A program made the position numbers and the translations under genes. Below are positions 27,601-39,033 of a stretch of DNA of 64,000 nt, piece by piece. A model generated the notes under the pieces. The model ran no database searches and had not been told where the DNA came from. It saw only the letters and a list, made by a program, of their open reading frames with translations. The first letter of the stretch is position 1, and each line of letters opens with the position of its first letter. This DNA comes from Sphingomicrobium aestuariivivum (GTDB lineage Bacteria > Pseudomonadota > Alphaproteobacteria > Sphingomonadales > Sphingomonadaceae), in contig NZ_CP102629.1 of assembly GCF_024721585.1 (NCBI RefSeq), positions 124,001 to 188,000 on the forward strand, written 5' to 3'.

Positions 27601-28110
27601 CTCGTCGAGGAAGCGCGCTGGCGCACCTCGCAGCGCGGACGACGCTATCTCATGATGACATTGTCCGATCCCTCGGGCCAGTTCACGAGCATGTGCTTTG
27701 ACGATGATGCCTCCGAGGCCATCGAGGAGGCCGCCAAGTCGGGCGAACCCGGCCTCATCACTGCCGAACTCGACCGTCGCGAGGGCGAAGACGAGGTGCG
27801 CGTCACGGTGAAGGCGTTCAAGCCCTTCTCCAAGCTCGACACCAACAATCGCCTCCGACTCGACGTCACGCTGACCGACGCCTCACAGGCGGGGCTGCTC
27901 GCCGATGCACTGCCGACGGGTGATCGCGGCGCGGTCTATGTCACGGTGAAGGTCGCCGACGGACGCGAGGCGGTGCTGCTGCTCGGGCGCGACTACAAAC
28001 TCGATCCCGACCTCGCCGACCGGCTCCAGCGCCAGCTCGGCGAGGATAATGTAAAGCTCTCCGCCGCCATCAACGAGGGCCCGCGGCTCGCTTATTCGGC
28101 CGCCGGCTAG
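24643..28110 (+). CDS. dnaE: DNA polymerase III alpha subunit
   Basis: The 1155-residue replicative polymerase. An N-terminal PHP domain is followed by the C-family polymerase core with PDFDIDFC (397-404; catalytic D400 and D402) and GPGRGSGAGSAVAWAL, then helix-hairpin-helix and OB-fold domains near the C-terminus. In the PHP domain the usual His-x-x-x-His start (HLRVHS in E. coli) reads PLRNFS, so metal ligands are missing. No ribosome-binding site precedes the ATG. A possible promoter (TTGGCC at 24608, CATAGT at 24631, 17-base spacer) would give an almost leaderless message. Confidence 0.97.
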   Translation: MVYVPLRNFSSFTMLEGAIEPKDLAAKTKALGFPAAGLCDRNGLYAAMGFSKAAMDEGVQPVIGTLLAVMRPEGLGPAGTIDWLPLFAQDEAGYDNLCRLVSAAHLDRPVEQDAHVTFDLLAERTEGLIALSGGGEGGIARLFAEGQDDKAKALADKLAGLFPGRFYIELSRRGNASEQAAEEKLLDLAYATDLPLVATNPAQYDTPDFHAAHDAMLCIANSSQVDNPDRPTSSSEAWLKPAATMEELFADLPEALANSGVIAQRCAVAAPNRRPILPKMSDDEDEALKKAAHDGLTARLDAIEKVRGPQPDGWRDPYVERLDYELDIINRMGFPGYFLIVADFIQWAKDHDIPVGPGRGSGAGSAVAWALLITDLDPLELKLLFERFLNPERVSMPDFDIDFCETHRDKVISYVQQKYGRDKVAQIITFGRLKARAVLKDTGRVLQMSYGHVDRLAKLVPNLPADPWDLKRALNGVSELAAEVKSDSDVKRLFDLATKLEGLPRHSSTHAAGVVIGDRPLDRLVPLYRDPRSDMPVTQFDMKHVEQAGLVKFDFLGLKTLSVLKEGARLCAKKGVTVDYSTLPWDDEEVYKLLQRGDTVGVFQLESEGMRRTLAAVRPTNFGDIIALVSLYRPGPMDNIPLFGDRKNGRAEIEYPHPLLKDVLAETYGIFVYQEQVMQAAQVLAGYSLGDADLLRRAMGKKIQAEMDKQRARFVEGAAKNDISAAKANELFDIIDKFAGYGFNKSHAAAYALVAYHTAWLKVHHPAEFYAASMTYDMNLTDKLALFVDDCRRSGIDVAPPAINEAMAEFDVQDGQVRYALGALKGVGEKAMEQLTAERDANGRFASLEEFADRIDPRLLNRRQLEALASAGSFDELNPDRASVHAGAETILKHAQQAAGERESGQGGLFGGADAEPEVAAIRLPQAEWKLAERMNAERDAFGFYFSSHPVEAHAHLLAAHKVKRHSELQELKVEPGSRANVRMAGLVEEARWRTSQRGRRYLMMTLSDPSGQFTSMCFDDDASEAIEEAAKSGEPGLITAELDRREGEDEVRVTVKAFKPFSKLDTNNRLRLDVTLTDASQAGLLADALPTGDRGAVYVTVKVADGREAVLLLGRDYKLDPDLADRLQRQLGEDNVKLSAAINEGPRLAYSAAG

Positions 28111-28997
28111 AATTCGTCGGGCGTCGTCGACGGCGGCGCTTCGACCGGATCGATACCCGGCGTCTCGTCGGGGCTCGGCTCGATCGGGTCGGGCACGGGC
28201 TCGTCGGGCACCGGCGGCACGTCGAGCGGCGCGGGGTCAGGCGTCGACGGACGGCTCGGCTGCGGCACCGGCGCGGGATCGGGTTGCGGCTGTTCGGGCG
28301 TTTCCTGGTTCACGGGCGCACTTCCTTCCTCATAGACGCAGGCATCGAGACCATCGCGCTCGATCGTCCCGATGCGCGCGGCGATCGTACTGCCATAACG
28401 CGCGGTGAACCCGGTCGGGTTGCGTCCGGGGCGTTCTTTCGGCAGCGGCAGCACCGCCGCGATCGCCGCCGCCTCGCGCCGCGTAAGGTTCGAGGCGTCC
28501 TTGTCGAAATAGCGTTTGGAACCCTCGGTCACGCCGTAAGTGCCGATCCCCGTCTCGGCGACATTGAGATAGACCTCCATGATCCGGCGCTTCCCCCACA
28601 TCTTCTCGATGAGGAAGGTGTAATAGGCCTCCAGCCCCTTTCGGAAATAGCCGCCGCCCTGCCACAGGAAGACGTTTTTCGCGGTCTGCTGCGAGATCGT
28701 CGAGCCGCCGCGGATGCGGCCGCCCTTGGCATTCTCCTGCCGCGCTTTTTCGATCGCTTCCCAGTCGAAGCCGTCATGGGCGCAGAACTTGGCATCCTCG
28801 GCGGCGATCACCGCACGCACCATGTCGCGGTCGATGCGCTCCAGTGGCTCCCAGTCGCGGGTGATGCCATGCTCGTCGGACAGCATGGTCACGGTCCAGT
28901 AGGGCGGGATCCAGCGATAGGATAGGACGAGCGCGATGCTGGCGATGAAGAGCATCAGCCCGATCCACAGCAGCCATTTGCCGATCTTGCGTATCAT
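28107..28997 (-). CDS. mtgA: Monofunctional biosynthetic peptidoglycan transglycosylase
   Basis: A 296-residue GT51 enzyme that polymerises lipid II glycan strands. It has an N-terminal membrane anchor (about 8-27), the catalytic E67 in AAEDAKF, RGGSTISQQTAKN (97-109), KRRIMEVYLNVAE (137-149) and the TRREAAAIAAVLP block. From about residue 225 to the end it carries a proline/aspartate-rich tail absent from typical MtgA (about 225-245 residues in total). AGAGG precedes the chosen ATG at 28997. Convergent with dnaE, with the two stops overlapping. Confidence 0.93.
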   Translation of the reverse strand: MIRKIGKWLLWIGLMLFIASIALVLSYRWIPPYWTVTMLSDEHGITRDWEPLERIDRDMVRAVIAAEDAKFCAHDGFDWEAIEKARQENAKGGRIRGGSTISQQTAKNVFLWQGGGYFRKGLEAYYTFLIEKMWGKRRIMEVYLNVAETGIGTYGVTEGSKRYFDKDASNLTRREAAAIAAVLPLPKERPGRNPTGFTARYGSTIAARIGTIERDGLDACVYEEGSAPVNQETPEQPQPDPAPVPQPSRPSTPDPAPLDVPPVPDEPVPDPIEPSPDETPGIDPVEAPPSTTPDEF

Positions 28998-29049
28998 CCT
29001 GCCCCTCTTAATCCTTGCCGCACCGCACCAACATGCATAGATCGGCGCC

Positions 29050-31704
29050 ATGACCTCGACCAACGATATTCGCCGCAGCTTCCTCGACTATTTCGAAGCG
29101 CAGGGCCACGAAAAGGTGCCGAGCGCGCCGCTCGTTCCGCACAACGATCCCACGCTGATGTTCGTCAACGCCGGCATGGTGCCCTTCAAGAATGTGTTTA
29201 CGGGCCTCGAGAGCCGCGACTATTCGACCGCGACAAGCAGCCAGAAGTGCGTGCGCGCCGGCGGCAAGCATAACGACCTCGACAATGTCGGCTATACCGC
29301 GCGCCACCATACCTTCTTCGAAATGCTCGGGAATTTCTCGTTCGGCGATTATTTCAAGGAGCAGGCGATCACCCATGCGTGGACGCTGTTGACGAAGGAA
29401 TGGGGCCTTCCCGCCGACAAGCTCACCGCGACCGTCTATCACACCGATGACGAGGCGTTCGACCTGTGGCGCAAGATTTCGGGCCTTCCCGAAGAGCGCA
29501 TCATCCGCATCGCCACCAAAGACAATTTCTGGGCGATGGGCTCGGACGGTCCGTGCGGGCCGTGCAGCGAAATCTTCTACGACCATGGCGAGCATATCTT
29601 CGGTGGCCCCCCGGGCAGCCCCGACGAGGATGGCGACCGTTTCGTCGAGATCTGGAATCTCGTCTTCATGCAGCACATGCAGGCGAGCGACGAGATCGTC
29701 GGCGACCTGCCCAACAAGTCGATCGACACCGGCATGGGCCTCGAGCGCATCGCCGCGGTGATGCAGGGCGTGCATGACAATTACGACATCGACCTGTTCA
29801 AGGCGCTGATTGCCGCGTCGGAAGAGCTGACGAAGACCGACAGCGAGGGCGAACGTCAGGCGAGCCACCGCGTGATCGCCGATCACCTGCGCTCGTCCAG
29901 CTTCCTCATCGCCGACGGCGTGCTGCCCGCCAACGAGGGCCGCGGCTATGTCCTTCGCCGCATCATGCGCCGCGCCATGCGCCATGCGCATATCCTCGGC
30001 GCGCATGACCCGCTGATGCACCGCCTCGTGCCCGAACTCGTCAGCGAGATGGGCGGGGCCTTCCCCGAACTGGTCCGTGCACAGGCACTGATCGAGCAGA
30101 CGCTCGAGGCCGAGGAAGTGCGCTTCCGCCGGACGCTGGCCAACGGCCTCAAGCTGCTCGACGAAGCCAAGTCGGGCATGGGCGAGGGCGAGAAGCTGTC
30201 GGGCGAGACCGCCTTCAAGCTCTACGACACCTATGGCTTCCCCTACGATCTCACCGAGGACGCGCTGCGCCGCGAAGGCCTCGGGGTGGACCGCGAGGGC
30301 TTCGATGCCGCCATGGCCAAGCAGAAGGAAGCCGCGCGCGCCGCCTGGAAAGGCTCGGGCGCCCAGGCTTCCGAGGAAGTCTGGTTCGACCTTGCCGACA
30401 AGAATGGCGCGACCGAATTCACCGGCTACACCGCCACCAGCGGTGAAGGCGTGGTGCAGGCCATCGTCAAGGATGGCGCGGTCGTCGACAGCGCGTCCGA
30501 GGGCGAGGACGTCCAGATCCTTCTCAACCAGACGCCTTTCTATGGCGAGAGCGGCGGGCAGGTCGGCGATGCCGGCCAACTCAGCACCAACGAGGGCTTC
30601 CTCGCCATCGTCGAGGACACCGCCAAGCCGCTCGGCAAGCTTCACGCCCTGCGCGCGAAGATCGCCAAGGGGTCGGTCAAGGTCGGCGACACGCTCCACC
30701 AGGAAGTCGATGACGGTCGCCGCGACCGCGTCCGGGCCAACCACTCGGCCACCCACCTCGTCCATGCCGCGCTGCGCGGCATCCTCGGCGAACATGTCAC
30801 GCAGAAGGGTAGCCTCGTGGCGCCCGACCGCCTGCGCTTCGACTTCGCCCATCCCAATGCGCTGACCGCCGACGAGATCGCCGCCATCGAGGCCGAGGTG
30901 AACGAGGAAATCCGCGCCAACGAGAGCGTCGGCACCCAGCTCATGGCTCCCGACGAGGCGGTCGAGGCGGGCGCGCTGGCGCTGTTCGGCGAAAAATATG
31001 GCGACGAGGTCCGCGTCCTGTCGATGGGCCGCAAGACGGATCGGCACTATTCGGTCGAACTGTGTGGCGGGACCCATGTCCGCGCTACCGGGGATATCCA
31101 GCTGTTCAAGATCATCTCGGAAAGCGCGGTCTCGTCGGGCGTTCGCCGCATCGAGGCGCTGACCGGCGAGGCAGCCCGCCAGTGGCTCCTGGACCGCGAT
31201 GCCAAGCTGCGCTCTGCGGCGGCGAGCCTCAAGGCGGCGCCCGACGAAGTGCCGGCCCGCATTGCCGCGCTGGTCGAGAATGCCCGCAAGCTGGAAAAGG
31301 AACTGGCCGAGGCCAAGAAGGCGCTCGCCATGGGCAGCGGCGCTGCTGGCGGCGATGCCGGTCCCGAAGACGTCGGCGGGGTGAAATTCCTCGGCAAGTC
31401 GGTCGAGGGATTGGAGCCCAAGGAATTGCGTCCGACCATCGACGAGATGAAGGGCCAACTCGGCTCGGGCGTCGCGGCGCTGGTCGCGGTCAATGACGGC
31501 CGCGCCTCGGTCGCGGTCGGGGTGACCGACGACCTCAAGGGTGACATCAGCGCGGTCGACATGGTCCGCGCCGCGGTCGAGAAGCTCGGCGGCAAGGGCG
31601 GCGGTGGCCGTCCCGACATGGCGCAGGGCGGCGGTCCCGACGGCGACAAGGCGGACGAAGCGCTCGCCGCGGTCAAGGAAACGCTGGCCAGCGTCTCGGC
31701 CTAG
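29050..31704 (+). CDS. alaS: Alanine--tRNA ligase
   Basis: An 884-residue class II synthetase. The catalytic domain is followed by the editing domain, with its zinc-binding [12 protein letters not shown] and CGGTHV motifs, and a C-terminal coiled-coil/C-Ala region. The length fits the family (about 875). It is divergent from mtgA with only 52 bases between them, and no ribosome-binding site is obvious before the ATG. It ends in a hairpin terminator. Confidence 0.98.
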   Translation: MTSTNDIRRSFLDYFEAQGHEKVPSAPLVPHNDPTLMFVNAGMVPFKNVFTGLESRDYSTATSSQKCVRAGGKHNDLDNVGYTARHHTFFEMLGNFSFGDYFKEQAITHAWTLLTKEWGLPADKLTATVYHTDDEAFDLWRKISGLPEERIIRIATKDNFWAMGSDGPCGPCSEIFYDHGEHIFGGPPGSPDEDGDRFVEIWNLVFMQHMQASDEIVGDLPNKSIDTGMGLERIAAVMQGVHDNYDIDLFKALIAASEELTKTDSEGERQASHRVIADHLRSSSFLIADGVLPANEGRGYVLRRIMRRAMRHAHILGAHDPLMHRLVPELVSEMGGAFPELVRAQALIEQTLEAEEVRFRRTLANGLKLLDEAKSGMGEGEKLSGETAFKLYDTYGFPYDLTEDALRREGLGVDREGFDAAMAKQKEAARAAWKGSGAQASEEVWFDLADKNGATEFTGYTATSGEGVVQAIVKDGAVVDSASEGEDVQILLNQTPFYGESGGQVGDAGQLSTNEGFLAIVEDTAKPLGKLHALRAKIAKGSVKVGDTLHQEVDDGRRDRVRANHSATHLVHAALRGILGEHVTQKGSLVAPDRLRFDFAHPNALTADEIAAIEAEVNEEIRANESVGTQLMAPDEAVEAGALALFGEKYGDEVRVLSMGRKTDRHYSVELCGGTHVRATGDIQLFKIISESAVSSGVRRIEALTGEAARQWLLDRDAKLRSAAASLKAAPDEVPARIAALVENARKLEKELAEAKKALAMGSGAAGGDAGPEDVGGVKFLGKSVEGLEPKELRPTIDEMKGQLGSGVAALVAVNDGRASVAVGVTDDLKGDISAVDMVRAAVEKLGGKGGGGRPDMAQGGGPDGDKADEALAAVKETLASVSA

Positions 31705-31729
31705 GCGACTACAGTCCTGAGAAGGAGCG

Positions 31730-31758
31730 GGGCCCCGGCAGCGATGCCGGGGCCCTTT
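31730..31758 (+). terminator. Rho-independent terminator after alaS
   Basis: An 11-bp perfect stem, GGGCCCCGGCA with TGCCGGGGCCC, and a GCGA tetraloop, followed by TTTCC. It lies 25 bases after the alaS stop and just before the end of the convergent antiporter gene. The loop and inner stem are identical to those of the proA terminator. Confidence 0.8.
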
Positions 31759-31759
31759 C

Positions 31760-33508
31760 CTATTCGCGTCTCTTGCCGAGGCTCGGTTCGGCGTCGAGCC
31801 CGCCGTCCTGCATGATCCGCTCGCGCAGCACGCTGCGCTTCTCGTGGATCGAGGCGATGACGGGGCCCATCGCCAGGCCGATGTCGACGAGCACGGCTTC
31901 GGATAGCTGGAGCGAGGCCTCGAGCGCTTCGGGCACGGCGTCGGTGACGCCGGCCTTGTAGAGCTTGGCGGCATGCTCGCTGTCGCGGGCACGGGCGATG
32001 ATCGGCAGGTCCGGATGGTCCTTGCGGATCGCCTGCGTCAGCCGCGCGGTGAGGACGGGATCGTCCATCGTCAGCACGAGCGCGGCGGCATGGCCGAGTT
32101 TGAGCTTCTCGAGGATGTCGGGGCGGGCGACGTCGCCATAGAGGACGGTATAGCCCTGCGTGCGGTGGAGCCGGACGGCGTCGATGTCATTCTCGACCGC
32201 GAGATAGGGGCGGTCATGCTCGGTCAGCATCTCGGCGATCATCTGGCCGACGCGGCCGAAGCCGAAAATGACCGTGCGGCCCTTGGCGGGATCCTCCTCG
32301 AGCTCGATGGCCGAGGCGTCCTTCTCGACGCGGCGGCCAGCGAAGCGGCCGAGGTCGGCGAGGAAGGGGGTGATGGTGAGGCCCAAGGCGGTGACCGCCG
32401 ACCAGAAGCTGACCGTGTCCATCGCCAGCACGCCCGCCGTGCCGGCAGCGCCGAGCAGGATGAGGGTCGTCTCGGACGGGCTCGCCATGAGGATACCGGT
32501 CTCGGCGGCAACGCCGCGCCGCGCGCCGGCAACGCGGAGGAGAAAGCCGGTCACCAGCGCCTTCACACCGATCACGCTTGCCAGCCCGGTGATGAGGAGC
32601 GGCCATTGCTGGAGGATTTCGGGCACGTCGATGAGCATGCCGATCGAGATCAGGAAGACGCCGAGGCCGAGGCCCCGGAGCGGTGCCATCACCACCTCCA
32701 CTTCCGAATGATATTCGGTCTCGGCGATCAGCATGCCGGCGAGCAGCGCGCCCATGATCGGCGACAGGCCCGCGACCGAGGTGGCGACGGCGGCAAGGAT
32801 CACGGTGAGCAGCGAAATGGCGAAGAAGCCCTCGGGGCTCTTGGCGCGCGCCGCCTGGGCGAAGAGGGCGGGGAGCGCGAAGCGGCCGACGAGGAGGATG
32901 CCGAAAACGGCGATGGCACCGCTGATGAGGACGGCGCGGAGGCCGTCGACATCGGCGCCGCCGACGGTGCCGAAGACGAACAGCATGGGGACGAGCGCCA
33001 CATCCTCGAACAGGAGCATCGCCAGCGCGGCGCGTCCGACGGGACTTTGCGTACCCGAGATGGGCAGCACCAGCGCGGTCGAGGACATGGCGAGCGCGAG
33101 CCCGAGGGCGGCGGCGCTCTTCATTTCCCAGCCGATGAAGAAGAGCAGCACCGCGCCGAAGATCGAGGCAGTGATGATGAGCTCGGCCGCACCGATGCCG
33201 AACACCATGCGTCTCAAGGTCCAGAGGCGCTTGAAGCTGAGTTCGAGGCCGATGGCGAAGAGCAGGAGGATGACGCCGAAGTCGGCGAAGGGCCGGATCG
33301 CCTCGGGATCGTCGATGGTGAAATGCCGAAGCCAGCGCACCTCGCCCGACAGCGCACCGAGCGCGAAGGGGCCGGTGACGATGCCGACGAGGATGAAACC
33401 GATGACGGGGTTGATCTTGAAGCGGGCAAAGGCGGGGATGACGATCCCCGCCGCACCGAGGATCACCAGCGCATCGCCTAGCCCGTCGAGATGGAGTTCG
33501 CCTGCCAT
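31760..33508 (-). CDS. CPA2 monovalent cation:proton antiporter with RCK domain (KefB/KefC-like)
   Basis: A 582-residue protein. The first 390 residues hold about 12 membrane helices of a Na/H-exchanger fold (start NPVIGFILVGIVTGP; the AMSSTALVLP and LLFEDVALVP blocks are typical of CPA2). A TrkA-N nucleotide-binding domain follows, with GRTVIFGFGRVGQM. This is the Kef/YbaL-type architecture for K+ or Na+ exchange. No KefF/KefG-type partner is adjacent, so glutathione-electrophile gating cannot be assumed. Confidence 0.9.
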   Translation of the reverse strand: MAGELHLDGLGDALVILGAAGIVIPAFARFKINPVIGFILVGIVTGPFALGALSGEVRWLRHFTIDDPEAIRPFADFGVILLLFAIGLELSFKRLWTLRRMVFGIGAAELIITASIFGAVLLFFIGWEMKSAAALGLALAMSSTALVLPISGTQSPVGRAALAMLLFEDVALVPMLFVFGTVGGADVDGLRAVLISGAIAVFGILLVGRFALPALFAQAARAKSPEGFFAISLLTVILAAVATSVAGLSPIMGALLAGMLIAETEYHSEVEVVMAPLRGLGLGVFLISIGMLIDVPEILQQWPLLITGLASVIGVKALVTGFLLRVAGARRGVAAETGILMASPSETTLILLGAAGTAGVLAMDTVSFWSAVTALGLTITPFLADLGRFAGRRVEKDASAIELEEDPAKGRTVIFGFGRVGQMIAEMLTEHDRPYLAVENDIDAVRLHRTQGYTVLYGDVARPDILEKLKLGHAAALVLTMDDPVLTARLTQAIRKDHPDLPIIARARDSEHAAKLYKAGVTDAVPEALEASLQLSEAVLVDIGLAMGPVIASIHEKRSVLRERIMQDGGLDAEPSLGKRRE

Positions 33509-33649
33509 CAGGCGCTTGTGCCGGAGGCACGGCGTGCTGTCACCAGCCCCGTGCCGTTGGATCGATTTCGAACAGTGTCCACTTTGTCCACTTCGGGAAC
33601 TTTCCGCCTGTCGAGGGTGCGTTTCGCGCCCAGTGTGGCAGGCGAATTC

Positions 33650-34414
33650 CTATTGTGCCAGCGCCGGTTCGCGTGGAGCGGAATAGTTGACGGTGATGAT
33701 CTCCTCGTCGCCGAGATCGCGCAGATGCACGGGCATGCGATAGGCCATCCGGTCCTCGGCGATGGCGAGCGGTTCGTCCGAGCCGCTCAGTGAGACACTC
33801 TCGATCGGTTCTCCGGTCGAGCGCATGAAGTTCACGCGGCTCGAGTTGCAGCCGCCGACGGCGCCGAGCACGAGGCGCGTGCCGATTCCCATGTCATTAT
33901 CGGTAAAGGCCAGCATCACGCGGCACCACAGCCGCGCATCGCCGAGACGGTGACGTTCCTCGCTGCCGCCGGGCGAGAAGAGCATCGGGCGGATGCGGAG
34001 CGATTTTTTAAGGCGGTTCGCCGTCAGGTCGTGCTTGCGCTCGAGGATGCGGTCATGCGGGAGGGTGAAGGTGCCATCGGGGGCGATGACCAGCGGCACC
34101 CGCTCGCCCGAGCGACGTTCGACGAGTTCCAGCGCCATGTCGCTGGCGGGATCATGATCGACGACCTGCCAGTAGAAACGCGCCTGCGGCGCATATCGCT
34201 CATGATGCTTCTCGAAGGTCCGCACCGCGTCGCGCAGCCGGTCGCTGTCGAGGCGGAAGGGCTTGCCGGTCATACCAACGATGACGATGTCGGCCTCGGC
34301 ATTGGCCTCGGCAGTGGCGCTACCATCCTGCGCGGCCAGCGGAGCGGGTGCCACAAGCATCACGGCAGGCGCCGTCATGAGGAGTAGTGCCAGCCTTGCG
34401 TCGCTCGTCTTCAT
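33650..34414 (-). CDS. Hypothetical secreted protein
   Basis: A 254-residue protein with a good signal peptide (about 1-28, ending in APAPLAAQ). I do not recognise the mature domain, which contains RFYWQVVDHD, GTFTLPHD and RPMLFSPGGSEE. It looks like a periplasmic beta-rich protein with two cysteines (near WCRVML and GGCNSS). GGGGGAA precedes the ATG at 34414. The 141 bases between it and the antiporter start (33509-33649) hold no gene and presumably carry the antiporter promoter. Confidence 0.68.
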   Translation of the reverse strand: MKTSDARLALLLMTAPAVMLVAPAPLAAQDGSATAEANAEADIVIVGMTGKPFRLDSDRLRDAVRTFEKHHERYAPQARFYWQVVDHDPASDMALELVERRSGERVPLVIAPDGTFTLPHDRILERKHDLTANRLKKSLRIRPMLFSPGGSEERHRLGDARLWCRVMLAFTDNDMGIGTRLVLGAVGGCNSSRVNFMRSTGEPIESVSLSGSDEPLAIAEDRMAYRMPVHLRDLGDEEIITVNYSAPREPALAQ

Positions 34415-34497
34415 CGCAATTCCCCCGGAAAACTGCCGCCTGTGTCGGCATCGCGAGGTGAACGGTGATTGAACGGGAGGCCGCGCCGTGCGCAGGG

Positions 34498-36108
<1,611 letters not shown>

Positions 36109-36134
36109 AAGGACGCTTACGCCTCAGCCGCTGG

Positions 36135-37355
36135 TTAGCTCCAGCTTTTCATGCGTTCTTCGAAATTCTGGACGATGGCCTCGAAGAACTGCTCGGTGGT
36201 CATCCAGCTCTGGTCGGGACCGATGAGGATCGCGAGATCCTTGGTCATCTGGCCGCCCTCGACGGTCTTGATGATGACGTCCTCGAGCGTCTCGGCGAAG
36301 CGGACGACATCGGGCGTGTCGTCGAACTTGCCGCGATACATGAGGCCGCGGGTCCAGGCGAAGATCGAGGCAATCGGGTTGGTCGAGGTGGCGCGACCTT
36401 CCTGGTGCTGGCGATAGTGGCGGGTGACGGTGCCGTGCGCGGCTTCGGCCTCGACGGTCTTGCCGTCGGGCGTCATCAGGACCGAGGTCATGAGGCCGAG
36501 CGAGCCGAAGCCCTGCGCGACCGTGTCCGACTGCACATCGCCGTCATAGTTCTTGCAGGCCCAGATGAACTTGCCATTCCACTTCAGCGCCGAGGCGACC
36601 ATGTCGTCGATCAGGCGATGCTGATATTCGATGCCGGCCTTGTCGAACTTGTCGGCGAATTCGGCGTCGAACACTTCCTGGAACAGGTCCTTGAAGCGGC
36701 CGTCATAGGCCTTGAGGATGGTGTTCTTGGTCGACAGGTACACCGGCCATTTGCGGTCGAGGCCGTAGTTGAAGCAGGCGCGGGCGAAGTCGCGGATGCT
36801 GTCGTCATGGTTGTACATGCCCATGGCCACGCCCGAGGACGGGAACTGGTGGACTTCCTTCTCGATGACTTCGCCGTCCTCGCCGACAAACTTCATCGTC
36901 AGCGTGCCGGGGCCGGGGACGAGGAAGTCGGTGGCGCGATACTGGTCGCCGAAGGCATGACGGCCGACGACGATGGGGTCGGTCCAGCCCGGCACGAGGC
37001 GCGGGACATTGTCGATGACGATGGGCTCGCGGAAGACGACGCCGCCGAGGATGTTGCGGATGGTGCCGTTGGGCGAGCGCCACATCTTCTTGAGGTCGAA
37101 CTCCTCGACGCGCTGCTCGTCGGGGGTGATGGTCGCGCATTTCACGCCGACGCCATATTTCTTGATGGCATTGGCGGCATCGACGGTGATCTGGTCTTCG
37201 GTCTCGTCGCGCTTGGTCACCGACAGGTCGTAATATTTGAGGTCGATGTCGAGATAGGGAAGGATCAGCCGTTCGCGGATCCACTTCCAGATGATTTGGG
37301 TCATTTCATCGCCATCGAGCTCGACGACGGGGTTCTTGACCTTGATCTTCTGCAT
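36135..37355 (-). CDS. icd: NADP-dependent isocitrate dehydrogenase (eukaryote-like type)
   Basis: A 406-residue TCA-cycle enzyme oxidising isocitrate to 2-oxoglutarate. Substrate-binding residues are visible as SPNGTIRN (S94, N96, R100) and VVFREPI (R109). Its similarity to the homodimeric mitochondrial/alphaproteobacterial type is clear from [19 protein letters not shown] near the start; the E. coli type starts quite differently. Divergent from psd, with a 137-base gap (37356-37492) that holds the two promoters but no other feature I can name. Confidence 0.97.
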   Translation of the reverse strand: MQKIKVKNPVVELDGDEMTQIIWKWIRERLILPYLDIDLKYYDLSVTKRDETEDQITVDAANAIKKYGVGVKCATITPDEQRVEEFDLKKMWRSPNGTIRNILGGVVFREPIVIDNVPRLVPGWTDPIVVGRHAFGDQYRATDFLVPGPGTLTMKFVGEDGEVIEKEVHQFPSSGVAMGMYNHDDSIRDFARACFNYGLDRKWPVYLSTKNTILKAYDGRFKDLFQEVFDAEFADKFDKAGIEYQHRLIDDMVASALKWNGKFIWACKNYDGDVQSDTVAQGFGSLGLMTSVLMTPDGKTVEAEAAHGTVTRHYRQHQEGRATSTNPIASIFAWTRGLMYRGKFDDTPDVVRFAETLEDVIIKTVEGGQMTKDLAILIGPDQSWMTTEQFFEAIVQNFEERMKSWS

Positions 37356-37492
37356 GGGAGCTCCTGTTGGATATGCGTCAATGGATTTGGCGCTGCACTA
37401 AGGCGCTATCCGCCAATAGGCAACCGCGCCCGATGTTCAGGCATTGATGACGGGATTGTTTCGGTGAGGAATCGGCCCTAGGGGACCTTCGC

Positions 37493-38236
37493 ATGGCAGA
37501 AATCGAAAATCCCGACAGCCAGCTGACCGCGGTCAAGTGGCGTTTTCCCGAAGTGCACCCCGAGGGGCGCAAGTTCGTCTTCATCTCAGGCGCGATCACG
37601 CTCCTGTTCTTCCTGCTCGACGGCTGGTTCTGGGACGTCATCGCCTGGCTGTTCGTCGGGCTGACCGTCTGGGTCGCGGCCTTCTTCCGCGATCCGGTGC
37701 GCACCGCGCCGACCGATCCGGCGCTTGTCATCTCGCCCGCCGACGGACTCGTTACCATGATCAAGAAGGGGCCGCCGCCGCCCGAACTGACGGGCGAGGG
37801 GCTGCTGCCCGCGGGCGACTATACCCGCGTCTCGATCTTCATGAGCGTGTTCGACGTCCACATCAATCGCTCGCCCATCGCGGGGCGGATCGCCAAGATC
37901 GCCTATGTGCCGGGCAAGTTCCTCAACGCCGATCTCGACAAAGCGAGCGAGGATAACGAGCGCAACCACATCCTCGTCGCGCGCGAGGACGGGGTCCAGA
38001 TCGGCTTCACGCAGATCGCGGGCCTCGTGGCGCGCCGCATTCTCACCCATGTCGAGGAGGGCGACATCGTCGACAAGGGCGAGCGCGTCGGCCTCATCCG
38101 CTTCGGCAGCCGCGTCGATGTCTACCTGCCCGAGGGCACCGGCTCGAACGTGCTGCTCGGCCAGCGCACCATCGCGGGCGAGACCGTGCTGGCGCGGCTC
38201 GGTACCGACATCGCGCTCGAGGGCCGCGCCCAGTGA
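37493..38236 (+). CDS. psd: Phosphatidylserine decarboxylase proenzyme
   Basis: A 247-residue, short-type proenzyme making phosphatidylethanolamine. Two N-terminal membrane helices are followed by FFRDPVRTAP and the catalytic region. RFGSRVDVY supplies the Gly-Ser site at S206, where self-cleavage would create the pyruvoyl group. It overlaps pssA by four bases, so the two consecutive steps of phosphatidylethanolamine synthesis are translationally coupled. Confidence 0.95.
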   Translation: MAEIENPDSQLTAVKWRFPEVHPEGRKFVFISGAITLLFFLLDGWFWDVIAWLFVGLTVWVAAFFRDPVRTAPTDPALVISPADGLVTMIKKGPPPPELTGEGLLPAGDYTRVSIFMSVFDVHINRSPIAGRIAKIAYVPGKFLNADLDKASEDNERNHILVAREDGVQIGFTQIAGLVARRILTHVEEGDIVDKGERVGLIRFGSRVDVYLPEGTGSNVLLGQRTIAGETVLARLGTDIALEGRAQ

Positions 38237-39033
38237 GCAGGGGCGGGCTGCCGTTTCGCGCGCTCGCGCCCAACGCCATCACCGCGATGGCGCTGTGCTT
38301 CGGGCTGACCGGTGTCCGCTATGCGATCAGTGCGGCGGGCGTCGGGCCGATCGCCCATTGGGAAATCGCGATGGCGTGCATCGTCATCGCGGGCGTCCTC
38401 GACGGCATGGATGGTCGCATCGCCCGCCTGCTGCGCGCGCAATCCAAATTCGGCGCCGAACTCGACAGCCTGTCGGACAATATCGCCTTCGGGGTGGCGC
38501 CCGCGCTCATCCTGTTCCTGTGGAGCCTGCAATATGCGCCGCGCTTCGGCTGGATCGCCGCGCTCGCGCTGGCGGTGTGCTGCGCGCTCCGGCTCGCGCG
38601 TTTCAACGCGCGGATCGATGCCGACGAGCAGCCGCACAAGTCGGCGGGCTTCCTGACCGGTGTTCCGGCGCCCGCAGGGGCGGGGCTTGCCTTCACGCCC
38701 ATCTATCTGTGGCTGGTGACGGGCGAGGAGCTGTTCCGCCACTGGGGCCTTGTCATGGTGTGGACGCTGTTCATCGCGCTGTTGATGATTTCCAACGTGG
38801 CGACCTACAGCTGGTCCTCGCTCCGGTTGAAGCCGGGCCACCGCATCTTCGCGCTGGCGATGGTCGGGCTGCTCGCGGCGGCGCTGATCACCAATCCCTG
38901 GTTCACGCTGCTGGTCATCTGCGCGGGCTATCTGATGTTGGTCCCGTTCAGCATGGCTGCCTACGGGCGGGTCAAGCGGCGGCGGCGAGCGTCCGCCGAT
39001 GCTGGCGACGCGGTGTCTGGCTCGTCCAGCTGA
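38233..39033 (+). CDS. pssA: CDP-diacylglycerol--serine O-phosphatidyltransferase
   Basis: A 266-residue membrane enzyme making phosphatidylserine from CDP-diacylglycerol and serine, the substrate for Psd. The CDP-alcohol phosphotransferase motif is complete: D57, D60-G61, A64-R65, G74, D78 and D82. About eight membrane helices are apparent. The GTG start overlaps the psd stop as GTGA. The last 62 bases overlap a small reverse gene. Confidence 0.95.
   Translation: MSRGGLPFRALAPNAITAMALCFGLTGVRYAISAAGVGPIAHWEIAMACIVIAGVLDGMDGRIARLLRAQSKFGAELDSLSDNIAFGVAPALILFLWSLQYAPRFGWIAALALAVCCALRLARFNARIDADEQPHKSAGFLTGVPAPAGAGLAFTPIYLWLVTGEELFRHWGLVMVWTLFIALLMISNVATYSWSSLRLKPGHRIFALAMVGLLAAALITNPWFTLLVICAGYLMLVPFSMAAYGRVKRRRRASADAGDAVSGSSS

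Noticed and set aside
29008-31992. 994-codon open frame opposite alaS
   Set aside because: Shadow frame spanning alaS, its terminator and part of the antiporter gene; no protein-like features.
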